From positions 43,045,633 to 43,109,632 of the forward strand of contig NW_022098036.1 in assembly GCF_002288925.2 (NCBI RefSeq): a stretch of DNA of 64,000 nucleotides. Reading direction: 5' to 3'. The position numbers and the translations under genes are program-made. Every line of letters begins with the position of its first letter. The first letter of the stretch is position 1. Below the pieces are notes generated by a model. The model saw only the letters and a program-made list of their open reading frames with translations. It did no database searches and was not told the DNA's origin. Source of the DNA: Delphinapterus leucas (lineage: Eukaryota; Chordata; Mammalia; Artiodactyla; Monodontidae). This document shows, piece by piece, positions 36,526 to 48,175 of the stretch.

Positions 36526-36754
36526 TTAGGAGTTTGGGATTAACATATACACAGTACTACATATAGAATAGACAGTCAAGGACCTACTTTTTAGCTCAGG
36601 AAACTCAGTATTCTGTAATAACCTATATGGGAAAAGAATCTGTAAAAGAATGAATATATGTATATGCATAGCTGAATCACCTTGCTGTATACCTAAAACT
36701 AATGCAACATTGTAAATCAGCTACACTCCAATATAAAATAAAAATAAAAAACAG
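36526..36754 (+). mobile_element. Cetartiodactyl-type LINE-1 3' end
   Basis: TAGGAGTTTGGGATTAACAT, AACCTATATGGGAAAAGAAT, CATTGTAAATCAGCTACACT and an A-rich tail match the 3'UTR of later artiodactyl/cetacean L1. It is 5'-truncated to about 230 bp. Flanks TGTACCAGTAGA (36514-36525) and TGTACCAGCAGA (36755-36766) match at 11 of 12 bases, a likely TSD. Confidence 0.85.
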
Positions 36755-36766
36755 TGTACCAGCAGA

Positions 36767-38559
36767 ACCATCCGTGGAAGGCAAAAACCTTTCAGATTAG
36801 TAGCTTTTAGATTAGTCACTAAAAGGGTATCAATGGCTTTGGCCAGAACAATTCCAGTGGAGCAATGGCAGTGGGTTAAAGAGGTGAAAATGCAGAGAAC
36901 TTGCATGTAGATGATTCTTTCAAGGCACCAGGTTGGGAAGAGGGAAAAGTGTAGATAACACCTGTGGAGGGGCATAAGCTTGACAGAGGAATTTTGTTGT
37001 TTGTTTTTTATGGGATGAGAGAAGCTTAAGTGTGTTTAAATGTAGTGGGAGAAAAATCCACAGAGAGCGAGTAGCTTTGCAGGTAAGTAGTTTGGGAGAA
37101 CAAGAAAGAGTCGAGGAAATGGAGGTCTTGACGAGGCTGAGGGGTGAATCCCATTAAGAAGTAAGGGGTTAATAAGCTGAAAGGAGAGAAACGGGAGTTA
37201 ATGGTTTCAAGGATGAAGCAGGTCTGGCTCTGCGGAATTCTATTTCAAGTCAGAAGAAATGAGCCATGGTATGGCCAAGAAAATGAGGGGCATGGAACTG
37301 AAAATATAAGGGATGGAGTGGGTCACCTACAAAGCCATTGCTTATAACTCCTAGGTGTGACTTCTATTCCTGAGGTAGTAAAGGAAAACCCATGACCATA
37401 ATTGAACTTTCCCATGAGAATCCTCTGTATAGAGTCCCTGCCACATTCTGCTCCCTTTCTGTGAAGCGTTGGTTACCTTTTTGTTTATTTCAGACACAGT
37501 GCTTTCCTATGTTAGTTTTTCATGGCTCAGAAGAAGTCTCTAATTTGATGTAGTAGACGTTTCCTAAAGCTTGTTCAACACAAATTACAGGTTCTGACCA
37601 TCACCACCACCATCAGGGGTCTACAGAGCAGATTCGGGAAGTCACTTAGTTCTGCAGAACAGTTTGGAAAGCTGTATTTCAAGACGTAATATAACCTAGT
37701 TCCCACAATTCTGGAAAGAATTAAATATTCATTTTCAAACAACCACCCTTACTTTATATCTTACACTTTCACTTGTTTACGAAATTCCCTTTTAATTTTG
37801 GTGGGTGGAACCTTAGTCAAGTGACTTGCAAAGCCCAGGGCACAACTTTTCAACCTGGTGATCCTTGGGAAGGGGCTATTTTGAGGAAATTGCTTTCAAA
37901 ATAGGATTTTTGGAATGCTGCTGACTCTGGTGTTTTAAAATTTGTACTTATGCCCTTTGGCAAAGAGTACATAAGATGTCCATTTATTGATCTAAATAAT
38001 AAATACGAGGAGTCAGTTTGCTTTGCATTAAATAAATGTGCCATTTCTGCTTAAACATATCTCAAATTCAAGCAGATAAATCAAACATGAAGGGACAGTC
38101 AACTGAAAACAAACACCAATAAAAATTCCCAAAGTGGCTAATGATGAGCAAGGAGTAGATGACCTTTGATCTTTTCAAGATGACTAAACACCCACACTTT
38201 TATGATGAGACTCCATCCACACACTCTTCAGTGAGGTTGGGTGTTGTACCATTCTGTGGGGAAGTCTAATTGGACTCGCCTGGAATTAAATTTGTTCCTT
38301 GGGTCCTGACATTTATCAATACAGAATGTGTTCCCTGGAAAGCCGAAGTCAGCACTTCCAGACCCGGCAGCACTGAATAGTTCCACTTTCCTCCAGAGCA
38401 CTTGTTCATTATAGCTGATGTACAAGGAGTGATGTTGTGGTGTGTGCACACACCACAAAGGTGACTGATGGAGGCTGGAAGGAGAATAGTCTGAAAAATC
38501 CAAGGGCTCATGGAGAAGAGAGGAATCAGTACCCCTATCTTCTGCAGGTGGGAGCCAGT
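36767..38559. other. Unassigned intergenic sequence
   Basis: About 1.8 kb without a recognised gene. Purine-rich text at 37000-37320 may be very old antisense LINE sequence but cannot be assigned. Confidence 0.35.
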
Positions 38560-38700
38560 CCCCTCCTCCCACTGCTTATTGTGTTGTTTGTCTTATTTAA
38601 ATTGCCAACCCACTGGGTAGAGATTGTAGCTTCTTAATATTCCATTCTGAGCCTGCTTCACAGCTGGCATTCGATAAATGTTAAATAACAATAATAACAC
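38560..38700 (+). mobile_element. Possible L2 or MIR 3' end
   Basis: GGGTAGAGATTGTAGCTTCT and GGCATTCGATAAATGTTAAA resemble the terminal block of L2 or MIR. Weak. Confidence 0.35.
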
Positions 38701-39843
38701 CATATAGAGCCTCTAATTTCAGAAAGTGAGGTCAAAATGGCTGTTTTGGAGCTCCATGTTGATGGCACTGGCTTTGGACGCCTTTTTCCTCTCCCAACAC
38801 TGTCTGTCTCCTGCTGGCTGTTCCACACTGTACATTCCACAAAGCAGCCACTACCAGCTAACCACCCTAATCAGCTGCCACAAGGGTCAGGAAGCATCAG
38901 GCTCTCGGAGACGAGAAGCCACATGCCTGCATACGTGCACACCGGCGCACAGGACAACGGCAAAAAGCCACTGCCCTCAAAAGAGCAGCTCTGATCCATC
39001 AGCTTGACGCACACCATCACCTCTGGCTCATGTGTCACCCACTTGAGTACAAAAGTGCACTGGAAGGTGTTGGAGTGCAGAAATCATGCATTCTTTTCTA
39101 GCCCTTTCCGGTCACCAACAATGACCGGCGAGCTAGCCAGGAGTTCAGCCTACTACTGATCAGCATTTGCTTGAAATGTTTGGGTTGAAATGGATTTTGA
39201 ATGTCTTTTTTTTTTCTTTTAAGTTGGTCATTGTCTTTCATAAGAAAGATTTCTTATTCCAAGTGCCACTTGGCAACTGAAAGAGAGCAGTTTAGCTTCA
39301 AATGAAAATAGTTGCTGTCAATCCGAAACTAACTCTAAGGCTAGTGGGCATTTTTTTTAAATTGAAGGTATTAATAGATTTTCTTTAGATATAAGAAAGG
39401 GAAATACTTATGTAGGAGGGAGGAAATGAAGGAGTCTGGGGAAGGGGCAGAGGAGGAAGGAAGGGAAGGATAGGATATGACTTACGTTCAGGGAGAAGTA
39501 TTCAGAGGGCAGGATGAGGGGGGAAAATACTTTTTTTTTTGGTTTCTTTGTCTATTTTACCAACTGTGCTTAAATTGACTTAGTGTTTGGAAGGACATAA
39601 TTCATCCCAGAAGGTTTTCTAATGGGCAGAACACTATCTTTGTTTATGTTAAATGTGGTAGAGATAGATAAATGTTCTCATTTATATATATAATTGACTC
39701 TTTACAATGGCAAATTTTAATTCCAGGAGCATGGGGTGACCATTCCAGCAGTGTGGGCACTCCAGCAGGCTTTGCCTTAGCTCAGAGGAGACCTCAGGAG
39801 ATGGGCATGGCACAGTCTCACAGACTCTAGGACTGTATAATAA
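38701..39843. other. Unassigned sequence with a purine-rich tract
   Basis: No gene was recognised. A strongly purine-rich stretch of GGAGGAAGG-type repeats runs from about 39415 to 39530. The overlapping frames at 38726-39007 have no known product. Confidence 0.4.
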
Positions 39844-40085
39844 TACTAAAAGCACTGAGTGCTTACTACATGCCAAGTACTGTTTTCTCGAAATGCTTTA
39901 CATGAAATGATTTCCTTAAATTCTCACAACAAATCAGTGAGAAGTGGAACTATTATCCTACCTATCTTACAGAGGAGAAAATTGAGACACAGAGAGCTTA
40001 AGTAACTTACCCAAGGTCACACTGAGAAAGTCATGGTACCAGAATTTTAACTCAATCATTTCAGTTCCAGGAGTTGTGGTCTCAA
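39844..40085 (-). mobile_element. MIR SINE, antisense
   Basis: GTGCTTACTACATGCCAAGT, TTAAATTCTCACAACAAATC, CTTACAGAGGAGAAAATTGA and ACTTACCCAAGGTCACACTG follow the reverse complement of MIR closely. It is the best preserved MIR in the window. Confidence 0.85.
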
Positions 40086-40149
40086 CTGAGCATTCAACAT
40101 TTTAAAAAAAGACAGACACGTTACATACTTGGTGTAATTCTATTACCTA

Positions 40150-40730
40150 TACTGACTCCAGGGACATAACTAGAACATCATGTGGCTTTGCATTACCTGC
40201 AAGATAAATCCCTAACTCTTTAGCAGGCACATCTCTGAACTCTGCATGTTGAAGATCCTTCGTGGTCCAGACACAGCCTCCATTTTCAGACTCAGCTTCA
40301 GCCATTCTTCACAAATGAGCTTCCAACCAAGCCATTTCAGCTTACTTTCAGCTGGGTTGTTGTTTTTCCCTGTGCCGCCTCATATCTGCAAATACTCATT
40401 CCTTGCTTCTGTTTCCCACGGTCCTCACTTTCTCTCTTCCTTATCTATCTGAGAGATTTGACTTTCAAAACACAGCTCAGACTTTGCCTCCTTTGAGAAG
40501 GCATCTCTGAATTCTCCATCAGGTTTAACAATCCCACAAAACATAGATACTCATGCTTTGGAGCACTTACCACATTGCCTTGTCATTATTCTTTCACATA
40601 TTTTACTATGTCATTTGAATATAACCATTCAGAGACAAATACCTTATTTATGCTTATGTATCTGGTGTCTTTAAAAGTACCTTGAGTTGTTCGATAACTA
40701 TAGGTGAATGAATGTTAAATGAGCCTTTTC
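40150..40730 (+). mobile_element. LINE L2, sense
   Basis: GATAAATCCCTAACTCTTTA, the pyrimidine-rich body, CTCAGACTTTGCCTCCTTTG, then GGTGAATGAATGTTAAATGA at the end follow the L2 3' region in order. Confidence 0.65.
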
Positions 40731-41450
40731 CTCAGGCTCCTTTTCACTCCTCAGGTCTCAACCTAAATGTCAACCCCTCAAAGAGTTCTCTTCTGACCAT
40801 TCCCTCCATTTACCTTATGAGGTAAATGAAAGATTGTTAAATTATTTGCCATTCCTTCCATGAAGAAGTGGGTCTGAGCAGACTCATGACTGCTTAACCA
40901 ATGTTACACAGCATAAATGATGCTTTTCTAGGTGTCCAGCTCAGTCTATCAGAACCGGCAGCTACTTCTTCCTGTCTCTTGGGATGTGCTTATAGATCCC
41001 AGCTGCCATTCTGTGAGGAAGCCAAAGCAGTACTATGAAGAGGCCCACTTAGAGAACAGCCAACAGCCAGTACTAAATTGCAATCCATGTGAGCCAAAGT
41101 CACCTCAGCTGCTATCGTTTAGAGTAGGAATGAGCTGTCCCAGCTAAGCCCTGACCAAACTGCAATTGGTCAGTAAAATAAAAGGTTATTGTTCTAACCC
41201 ACTCAGTGTGGGTTGTTTTTTTTTTGTGCATCAATACAGAACTGGAACATCCTCTAACACATCATCCTATTGACCTTTCCTTTTTATGATATGTCTCAAT
41301 CTGCAAGGGTCATGTGTATCATTTCTTTCCTCCCAGTCACCACCCTCAGTTAAATGTGAACTCCATGTCTGTCCTATCCACTTCTACAAATGGCACCTGG
41401 TATAGAATGCATGCTTAGTAAATACTTTTTGAATAACTGAATGTTCTTCT
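40731..41450 (+). mobile_element. Second LINE L2, split by an LTR-like insert
   Basis: The left part (40731-40815) reads CTCAGGTCTCAACCTAAATG and CTTCTGACCATTCCCTCCAT. The right part (41256-41450) reads TTAAATGTGAACTCCATGTC and CTTAGTAAATACTTTTTGAA, the L2 3' end. The 440 bp between are a separate element. Confidence 0.6.
40816..41255 (+). mobile_element. LTR-like insert within L2
   Basis: The right end, AATAAAAGGTTATTGTTCTA followed by a poly-T run and ATCAATACAGAACTGGAACA, has the form of an old mammalian LTR tail. The family could not be named. Placement within L2 shows it is younger than that L2. Confidence 0.5.
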
Positions 41451-43879
41451 TAGAGCTATGTTACAGAGTTGCCCCATAGATGAAAACAAGGACCTTTGGA
41501 CATTTCAATTAAGTAATCTGTCTTATGTGGAAAGTTACAGTATTCTTTCTGTCTAAGATAACTGTATTTCAGTTTTCATGTTATAGGCGATGACAATTAC
41601 TACCTTAGATTTACTTTATTAGGGTAAAATACACATTTCTTGTGCTAATAGATTTTCTTTTTAAATCTTAAACCAGATATGCTGTGGTAAGGAGAGGACG
41701 GGAGAACAGCGGGTGGCGATGTCATGGTAGAAAAGAATGGCTGTGTTTATAGGCAAAATAATTTACAAAAAAAAACCCTGGAAGCTTAGATCTCATTTTC
41801 TCTTAGACAACCATTCTAGAGAATCCAGTGTTAATCTATAAGTTCTCTAAAATATGATTTTAAACAAATGACTCTAATAAGCTATGTTCTTTTTAAAATC
41901 CTGGCATGTTCTAATTTAGTCTTAAATAATTACACACAATCCTTCAAACTACAGATCATAAAACTTAAGACGAAAAACTCACTTTCACAGAGGTCCTTTA
42001 AATAAAAGAGCAAAAAGGTGTAAAAGTTTTAAGGGTATTTTTCCCAGTAACTGGGCACTTTCTTATAATGATAAGAGGGGAATTTTGGTCTTGGTATTCT
42101 CATTCCCAGCTCCATCAGCAAGTGGGGCCCTTTAAGTCCATGTGGGAAATAAAGTATCAAATGATCAGCAAGAAGCTGAACTTTAAATTTACAAGTGCAC
42201 TTTCCATTCCTATGGAAATTGCACATTCTGTGGAAATGTGCTTAGATTGTCATTGTCTAGTCAAATACAGTGAAGATGCAAGTTGAAGGAGCATAATTAA
42301 GGTTTAAAAAAAAAAGATACAATGAGAATGGCTGTCTTTCATGAAGCCTGATAATCAGTACCTTGGATGCATTTATGGGCACAGAATGGTCAGACACATT
42401 CTCCTGAACCACTGGTCCTCAATTATCATCATCTGTGGCTTGTTATGTACATGTATGCACTATTTCAGTATCCTTGCTTAGGTAATCTGGATGCTCAGTT
42501 GAACAGAAATTTTCTTTGAGTGGGCTCATTCAAATCCCATTGCATAGGTCTATGTCTTTGATTTCGTGCAGCTTGTCAAGTTATCAATAAAGTAAAAATA
42601 TTGTGTTTTTTTTTTTGAGAGAGAGAGAGAGTTTTTTGGCAATGCAGTCAGTAAATTCTAATGTTAGTTTTAAAGAAGACTTGTAAAAATACCAAATATG
42701 CTATTATATTTTTATGCATCCACAGAGATAAGAATAAGAGAAATGCACTGATAGAAGAATTAGCTTTGCACAGCTAAATCTCCAAATATCAGACCTCTCC
42801 TACAGAACAACATGAAATATAATTAAACTTGAAACCACAAGTATTTATTATTTACTGAACATCTACTATGCTCAAAGCAATGGCATATGTTCTGTAGATG
42901 ACATAGTGAAATGAACCTGTAGTCCTAATTAGCAAGTAGCTTTCAATGTCTGTTAGTATCTCACCATTTAAAAAAATAAATATAATTTTATAAAAATGGA
43001 TTCAAAGATGGTAAAAATGTGCCCAGAAACTGATGGGGAGTACGGTTACATCCTCAAATTCTACTTTTCTGTGCCCTACTATATTTGGATAAGCAGAAGT
43101 AGTTAGGTAGCAATCCACTGTGAAACATTAGGTATAGGCCTGTGAAAACAAGCCCAAAGACTCAGAGATGAATTTATTTTCCTAATACTTTTTACTGGAA
43201 TATTGCTGATGTCACCTAATGGCCGAGAATTTTAATGAAATTTTAATAATGTAAAACGGTTACTTCCAATTTATTGTCTGCCTGCCTTGCCTATAGGACA
43301 TGTGACTGGCTCACTTATTTTTTTTTACTTTAAGCTATTTCATAAACTTAAGAGGCAGAACACATCCCAAAGGAGGAGGTAATATTCAAAAGAAGATATT
43401 CTGGATTTCAAAATTCATCTAGGCCATAAAGAGGACCAGGGAGATGCCTCAATCATATCTCCCTACTCCTCCCCACTGTGTATTTTTTTTTTTTTTTTTA
43501 CTGCAGAAGTAAGTAACTGTCTATTTTCTTTTATAAAAATGATTTGAAAGGTTTTTGCTTTCTTATTTATAGAATCAAGTTCACAAAATTAAATTTCAAA
43601 AGATTGGTAGGTTTGCAGTCATTGCGCTATGTTTCATCTCCTGTTCCTAGGATACAATTCTGATTATTTCAGAAACTCATTGACAGTACGATATACATGT
43701 TCTGTGTGCTTTTCACGTTTGTTTCAAGAGCAAATTTTCTTGCACACAAATGAGGACAATTATCTTCAAAAACTCCCAGCAAAATGCAGATATACCTCAA
43801 TAAAAACCTGTTTCACGTCATCACATTCAAATCCAAATGTGGAGAAGGTTATTGTTATTGGAGCTAAGTGTAAAAGCAT
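41451..43879. other. Unassigned intergenic sequence with short microsatellites
   Basis: About 2.4 kb without a recognised gene or clear repeat. A poly-T plus (GA)n run sits at 42606-42631 and a poly-T run at 43482-43499. Confidence 0.4.
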
Positions 43880-44460
43880 CAGGGGCGAAATGATAAAGAA
43901 TCATGCAGGTAATGCCAGGGAATTTGGATGTTTTGAACCTTTCAAGAATTTTAAGCAGGGGAATGGCATGATGATATTTTTAGTTAAAAAGATCACAAGA
44001 AGTAGTATGGAGAACGAAGTGGAGGAAACAAGACTGGAGAGCAAGACATCATTTTCAATAATCTTATTAAGAAAGGAAAAGAGTCTGCATTGAGGTATAG
44101 CAATAGGAATGGGAAAGAGAAATAGAGACAGAAACGTTCAAGAAAGATATACAAAGTAGAATCCACAGGACTTGGTGAGTCACTAAGTGTTAGAGGAAGG
44201 GAGAGGGCATAGTTATTATTTTCATGGCTTCTGGCTTTGAGAGCTGGATAAGGATTTGTGCCACCTAACAGAACAAAAGGGCAAAGATAAAGAAATATAA
44301 GTTTGGAGGTGACAAGGACGAGTTGGAGAATCTTGGAAGCATTCTCTCAACTAGATGCTTGAAATAGTTGTTTGAGATATCTAGGTCTGGAAATCAGGAA
44401 AGAAAGGTTCTGTAAGTTTTTGTATTGATTTTTAATAGCCCTTAGTTCCAAACCATTGCA
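43880..44460 (-). mobile_element. LINE L2, antisense
   Basis: TTTTAAGCAGGGGAATGGCATG, AAAAAGATCACAAGAAGTAG and GATATCTAGGTCTGGAAATC match the reverse complement of L2. An open frame of 154 codons (43629-44093) runs into it and is judged fortuitous. Confidence 0.6.
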
Positions 44461-46999
44461 GGGAGGTGTTAATTAGTATATATAGGACTTGTAAATCATT
44501 GGTAGTAAATACATCCGTGGCAGTTGATAAGGTCACACAGGCAGGGTAGGTAGAATGAGAAAAATAGAAGGCTGACAATGAAACCGTCATGTAAACAAGA
44601 GCAGGTAGAATGGAAATCTGCAGGGAATATGAAGGAAATAGGAAAATAATTTAATAGGAAAGCTGTCCTAGAAGCCTAGCAGAGAAAATGTTTCAAGTAT
44701 GACAGTTATCAGCAGTATCAAATGTGACATGAAAGAGAAATATGATTAATGCATGCACTATACAAATATATTATTGGATATCTGATAATTAATAAAAGTG
44801 TTTTCCATGGAGAAGTGTACCCTCTTCACTCTGTTTGGTCTCTAATACTCCATGTAAGACCCAACCCCAGGCATGAACAGTCTCCTCCTCCTGCTTGGGT
44901 TCTACCTCCCCATGACAACTCGTCACCCTAGCAAATTTTCCCCCATGTCACCCTGCTTCGGCTCTGACACCCCACACTTGCACTGCCTTCCTAGGACAAC
45001 ATCTTCCTCACCTTGATCAAATTCCAGTACTGCACTCTGGTCCCTCACAACTGCTCCCTGCCCCAGGCAAGGAAGCCCAATGTGCTTTGCCCCACTTTAA
45101 TGCCTTTAGGAATTAATTGCTCATGAAGGGAAGGGAAGGAAAAAGGAAGAGAAAAAACAAATTTATATAGTTTAAATGTGCCTATGATAAAAATCAACTG
45201 GCCACATACTCCAATATGCAGCACCTGCTTCTCTTTTATGGCGAGCTCTGGATCCATCCAGATGTAGCAAGTGTGATACACCAGTTTGGCCAGCCAAGAA
45301 CTTCAAAATATGTTAGATTTGTCAATTGGGAGCGTGTTCATGGCCTTGGTTAGAACAATTTTACTGTCTGTCTTTATCTGCATTTTAAATGTTTCAGATT
45401 CCACTTTTGGCCTTTATTTCTTCTCTGTTATATATATTTTCTGTATATCTTTTACAAACTATGTTCTGTAAGTTGATAGCTAAAATTTTCCAGTTATAAT
45501 CTTTCATAATTACCAGATCCTTATTTCCAAACACTTTATAATCCCCATTAAATTCTCCACAGGTGACCAAGAATGTCCAAAATTTAACTACTGCCTTTCC
45601 CCCAAAACCCGACTAATCCTACCATTTGCTTTTTCATGAATGGTATCTCTCTTCTCCTGGCCATCCAAGTTCAATCTTGTGCCACTCCATCCTCTTTCCT
45701 CTCCCTGATTCCTCAAACCCAGTGTCTAAGACCTGTTGTTTCTACTCCATAAATAATCTCAGATATACCCTCTCCTTTCCATTTTCACTATTACTGCTAA
45801 ATTAAATGCTGTGCTTCACATCTCAGATCCACATTCAGAATCAAGGAACTCATTCCTTCCAGTAGCTAGGATGTTGCCTGTTGATGGCTCACAGCTGAAT
45901 CTCTTCCAACCAGGAATTTTCCTTAGTCAAAGGGAGCTAGCTGCCTTACCTAAGGTTACATCCCCTTCCCAGGGGCAACTCCCATCCATTGACTACTGGT
46001 TGGTGCAGAGGTACAAAGACCTTGGCCCTCTTTTCACGATCTGGGGCAACTACTAATAGCCATCCCAGTGCCTTACTTCCCCCATGGGATGAACCAAGGA
46101 TTTGTTATAATTCCATTGCAGTTCAATGTCTCCCAATCCTGATTCCTTCATGGCCTCACAGGTGTTGCCAAAAGCACACCCAAACTTTCTGTGTGTAACT
46201 CTTCATCTCACAGTTTGTTTGCTGGAAAACATGACTGAAGACAAAAAGATAGTTGATGCCAGTGGTAGACCAAGGAAACAGAATTTGCAAACTAGATTAC
46301 CTACCAGTCCACTGGCAAATCTGATGGTAGTTAGTCTGATCATCTCTGACCTCCTGTACTGAATCAATTGTTAAGACTTTCCCCAATGGTAAACCCAAAT
46401 TGTATAGTTGGGGAACGAATGCACTAGAAAGTGCAATGTCTCAAGTATGTGAGAGAATAAGTAATCATAAGGACAATGGAACTGGGTAGCTGTTGCTGGT
46501 GCCATTTATTCATTGGAGAAAATAAAGCTTGGGAATGATTAATCACCAATCTAAGATAAAGTGTTAAAATCAGAGGGTCTCCTTGGCAGTTGATAAAGGA
46601 ACTCGTATCTCTTGAAGCTTAAAGGCAGATAATCTTTGGATCAGGTTAGGATCAGTCACAAAGATAGTGGTGCTTCAGGGAAAGTTGAATTCCCAGCCAT
46701 TGCAAGTCTGCTATGAAGGTATTAAGTCACTGGTTGGGAAGCAGTGGGACCTTGAGACTTGGGATAGGAATATCTAATCAATGCACTTAAATCTTTAATC
46801 CCAATCCCCCTGAACACTTTGAGGCTGCGGAGGTCTCCCACTCCTTCCCGCTAAAGGCTAACTTTCTCCTTCTTTTCCTTGAAAATGATGCAGAGACATC
46901 TGTCTTTAATGAAAACATGTACACACACCCCCAACCCAGGATCTATCTCAACCACATCTCCTTGCCACCAAACCAATAACTAGAGTTAAGTCCCAACAA
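44461..46999. other. Unassigned; possible old L2 and LTR/ERV material
   Basis: The region 45600-45790 has the pyrimidine-rich look of sense L2. The region 45820-46250 looks like an old LTR (regular C-rich blocks, GATGGCTCACAGCTGAATCT). Neither can be named firmly. A GAAGGGAAGG-type purine run lies at 45125-45160. No gene was recognised. Confidence 0.35.
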
Positions 47000-47082
47000 T
47001 ACTTAGCCAGGGGAGCATTAGGCTGGCTAAGGTAAGAAAGGGACTATAATCTGTAGAAGTTTCAGGACTTAAGCAACATGTA

Positions 47083-47115
47083 TCAACACAAGGTAAGGAA
47101 GCATATAATGGGATT
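47083..47115 (+). repeat. 33-bp repeat, copy 1
   Basis: It is identical to 49209-49241 except for one base (47092 G versus 49218 C). The shared core is GTAAGGAAGCATATAATGGG. It lies just upstream of the ERVL integrase remnant. Confidence 0.9.
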
Positions 47116-47259
47116 GAATCCTGAGATTGCTATATCAAGAAGGGCAGAATATAAAATTGGGTAAAAGAGAGTTCATCAACAGTGAAGCACTTCCATTGTG
47201 TAGAATTTAATACCACCATGGAAGCATGGAAGAGGCACTACACAGCCAAGGAGTCAAAA

Positions 47260-47610
47260 GAATGGCTTGACCAGTTGATGTCAGCCAGACTCTATTAGCC
47301 ACTCCAGTGCTAACAAATTGGATGCATGAATGGAGTTACAACGGGCCAGCCAGCATGGGCTCCCACTCACGAAGGATGACTTAGCTATTGCACCTGCCAA
47401 ATGTCCAACACGCCAACAACAGAATCTGACAGTGATATCCCAATATGGCACCATCCATTGAGAAGGCCAACCAGCCACTTGTTATAAAATTAATTATATT
47501 ACACCCCTTTTACTCTGGAAGAGGCAGTGATACATATTGAATGGAAATGACACATATTCCAGGTATGAGTTTGCATTTCCTACCCACAAGTCTTAGCTAA
47601 CACCACATCA
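47260..47610 (+). pseudogene. ERVL-type retrovirus integrase remnant
   Basis: This is a decayed pol segment of the ERVL/HERV-L family, coding on the + strand. At DNA level the text follows the family's integrase from the zinc-binding HHCC domain (a WMHEWS start near 47320) to the beginning of the catalytic core, where ACACATATTCCAGGTATGAG followed by TTTGCATTTCCTACCCACAA matches the TYSGYGFAFPAH region. Frames are interrupted by stops and at least two shifts. In the CPTC-type zinc motif the second cysteine has become arginine (codon at 47411-47413). The rest of the core, including its acidic residues, was not recognisable downstream. The flanking 46200-47250 and 47610-49000 are probably more of the same provirus but could not be read. 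Confidence 0.75.
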
Positions 47611-48002
47611 GTAAAAATGCCTAACCTCACAGAGCTCACATCATAGCAGTATAGGAAGGAAAGTGTTAGTGACTGGTCTGTAATTCATCCTTCTAACCCT
47701 AGGGACAAATTGGGAAGGGAGAAAAAAGGAAGGAGGGGTGCAGGAGGGAAAAGAAAGAAGTGATAGGGTCGAGTTTTTTGCAAATATGCTAAATAGGTTT
47801 TCTGATGGTATTTACTAATGGAAAATCTTTATTTTGGGTATATGGTAAGCAGCATGTACCTGGCATGTCTAGGTTTGCTGATGGTATGGTAATTCAGAAA
47901 TCTATGGATTTATGAAGAATGTCCTTCTATAAAATATTGGTGCCAGTAGTATAATTATTAGATCATAAAAGGGAAAAGTTTAATGAAGAAAACAGCCCTC
48001 TT
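47611..48002. other. Unassigned; probable continuation of the ERVL remnant
   Basis: No readable coding match. A purine-rich run (GGAAGGAGGGG type) lies at 47715-47760. Confidence 0.35.
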
Positions 48003-48010
48003 GTATACAT

Positions 48011-48175
48011 CAGAGGTCAGCAAACAACAGGCCCTGGGCCAAATTCTGCCATGCGCACTCTCTTCCACATCTCTCTACTGCTGTAGAACTGAGTCGTTGC
48101 TGTAGAGACTGTCTGGCCTGCAAAGCTGAAATGCTTACTATTTGACCTTTTACAGAAAAAGTTTGCTGATCCCTG
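48011..48175 (+). mobile_element. Small hAT-Charlie DNA transposon with terminal inverted repeats
   Basis: The left end CAGAGGTCAGCAAAC and the right end GTTTGCTGATCCCTG are inverted repeats matching at 13 of 15 bases. Internal text (GCTGTAGAACTGAGTCGTTG, TTTTACAGAAAAAGTTTGCT) is of the same family as 24235-24915. The flanking 8-mers GTATACAT and GTATAGGC agree at their first five bases, possibly a decayed 8-bp TSD. Confidence 0.85.

Noticed and set aside
43629..44093. 154-codon open frame
   Set aside because: Its second half lies in antisense L2 and the first half resembles no known protein. There is no other sign of coding.
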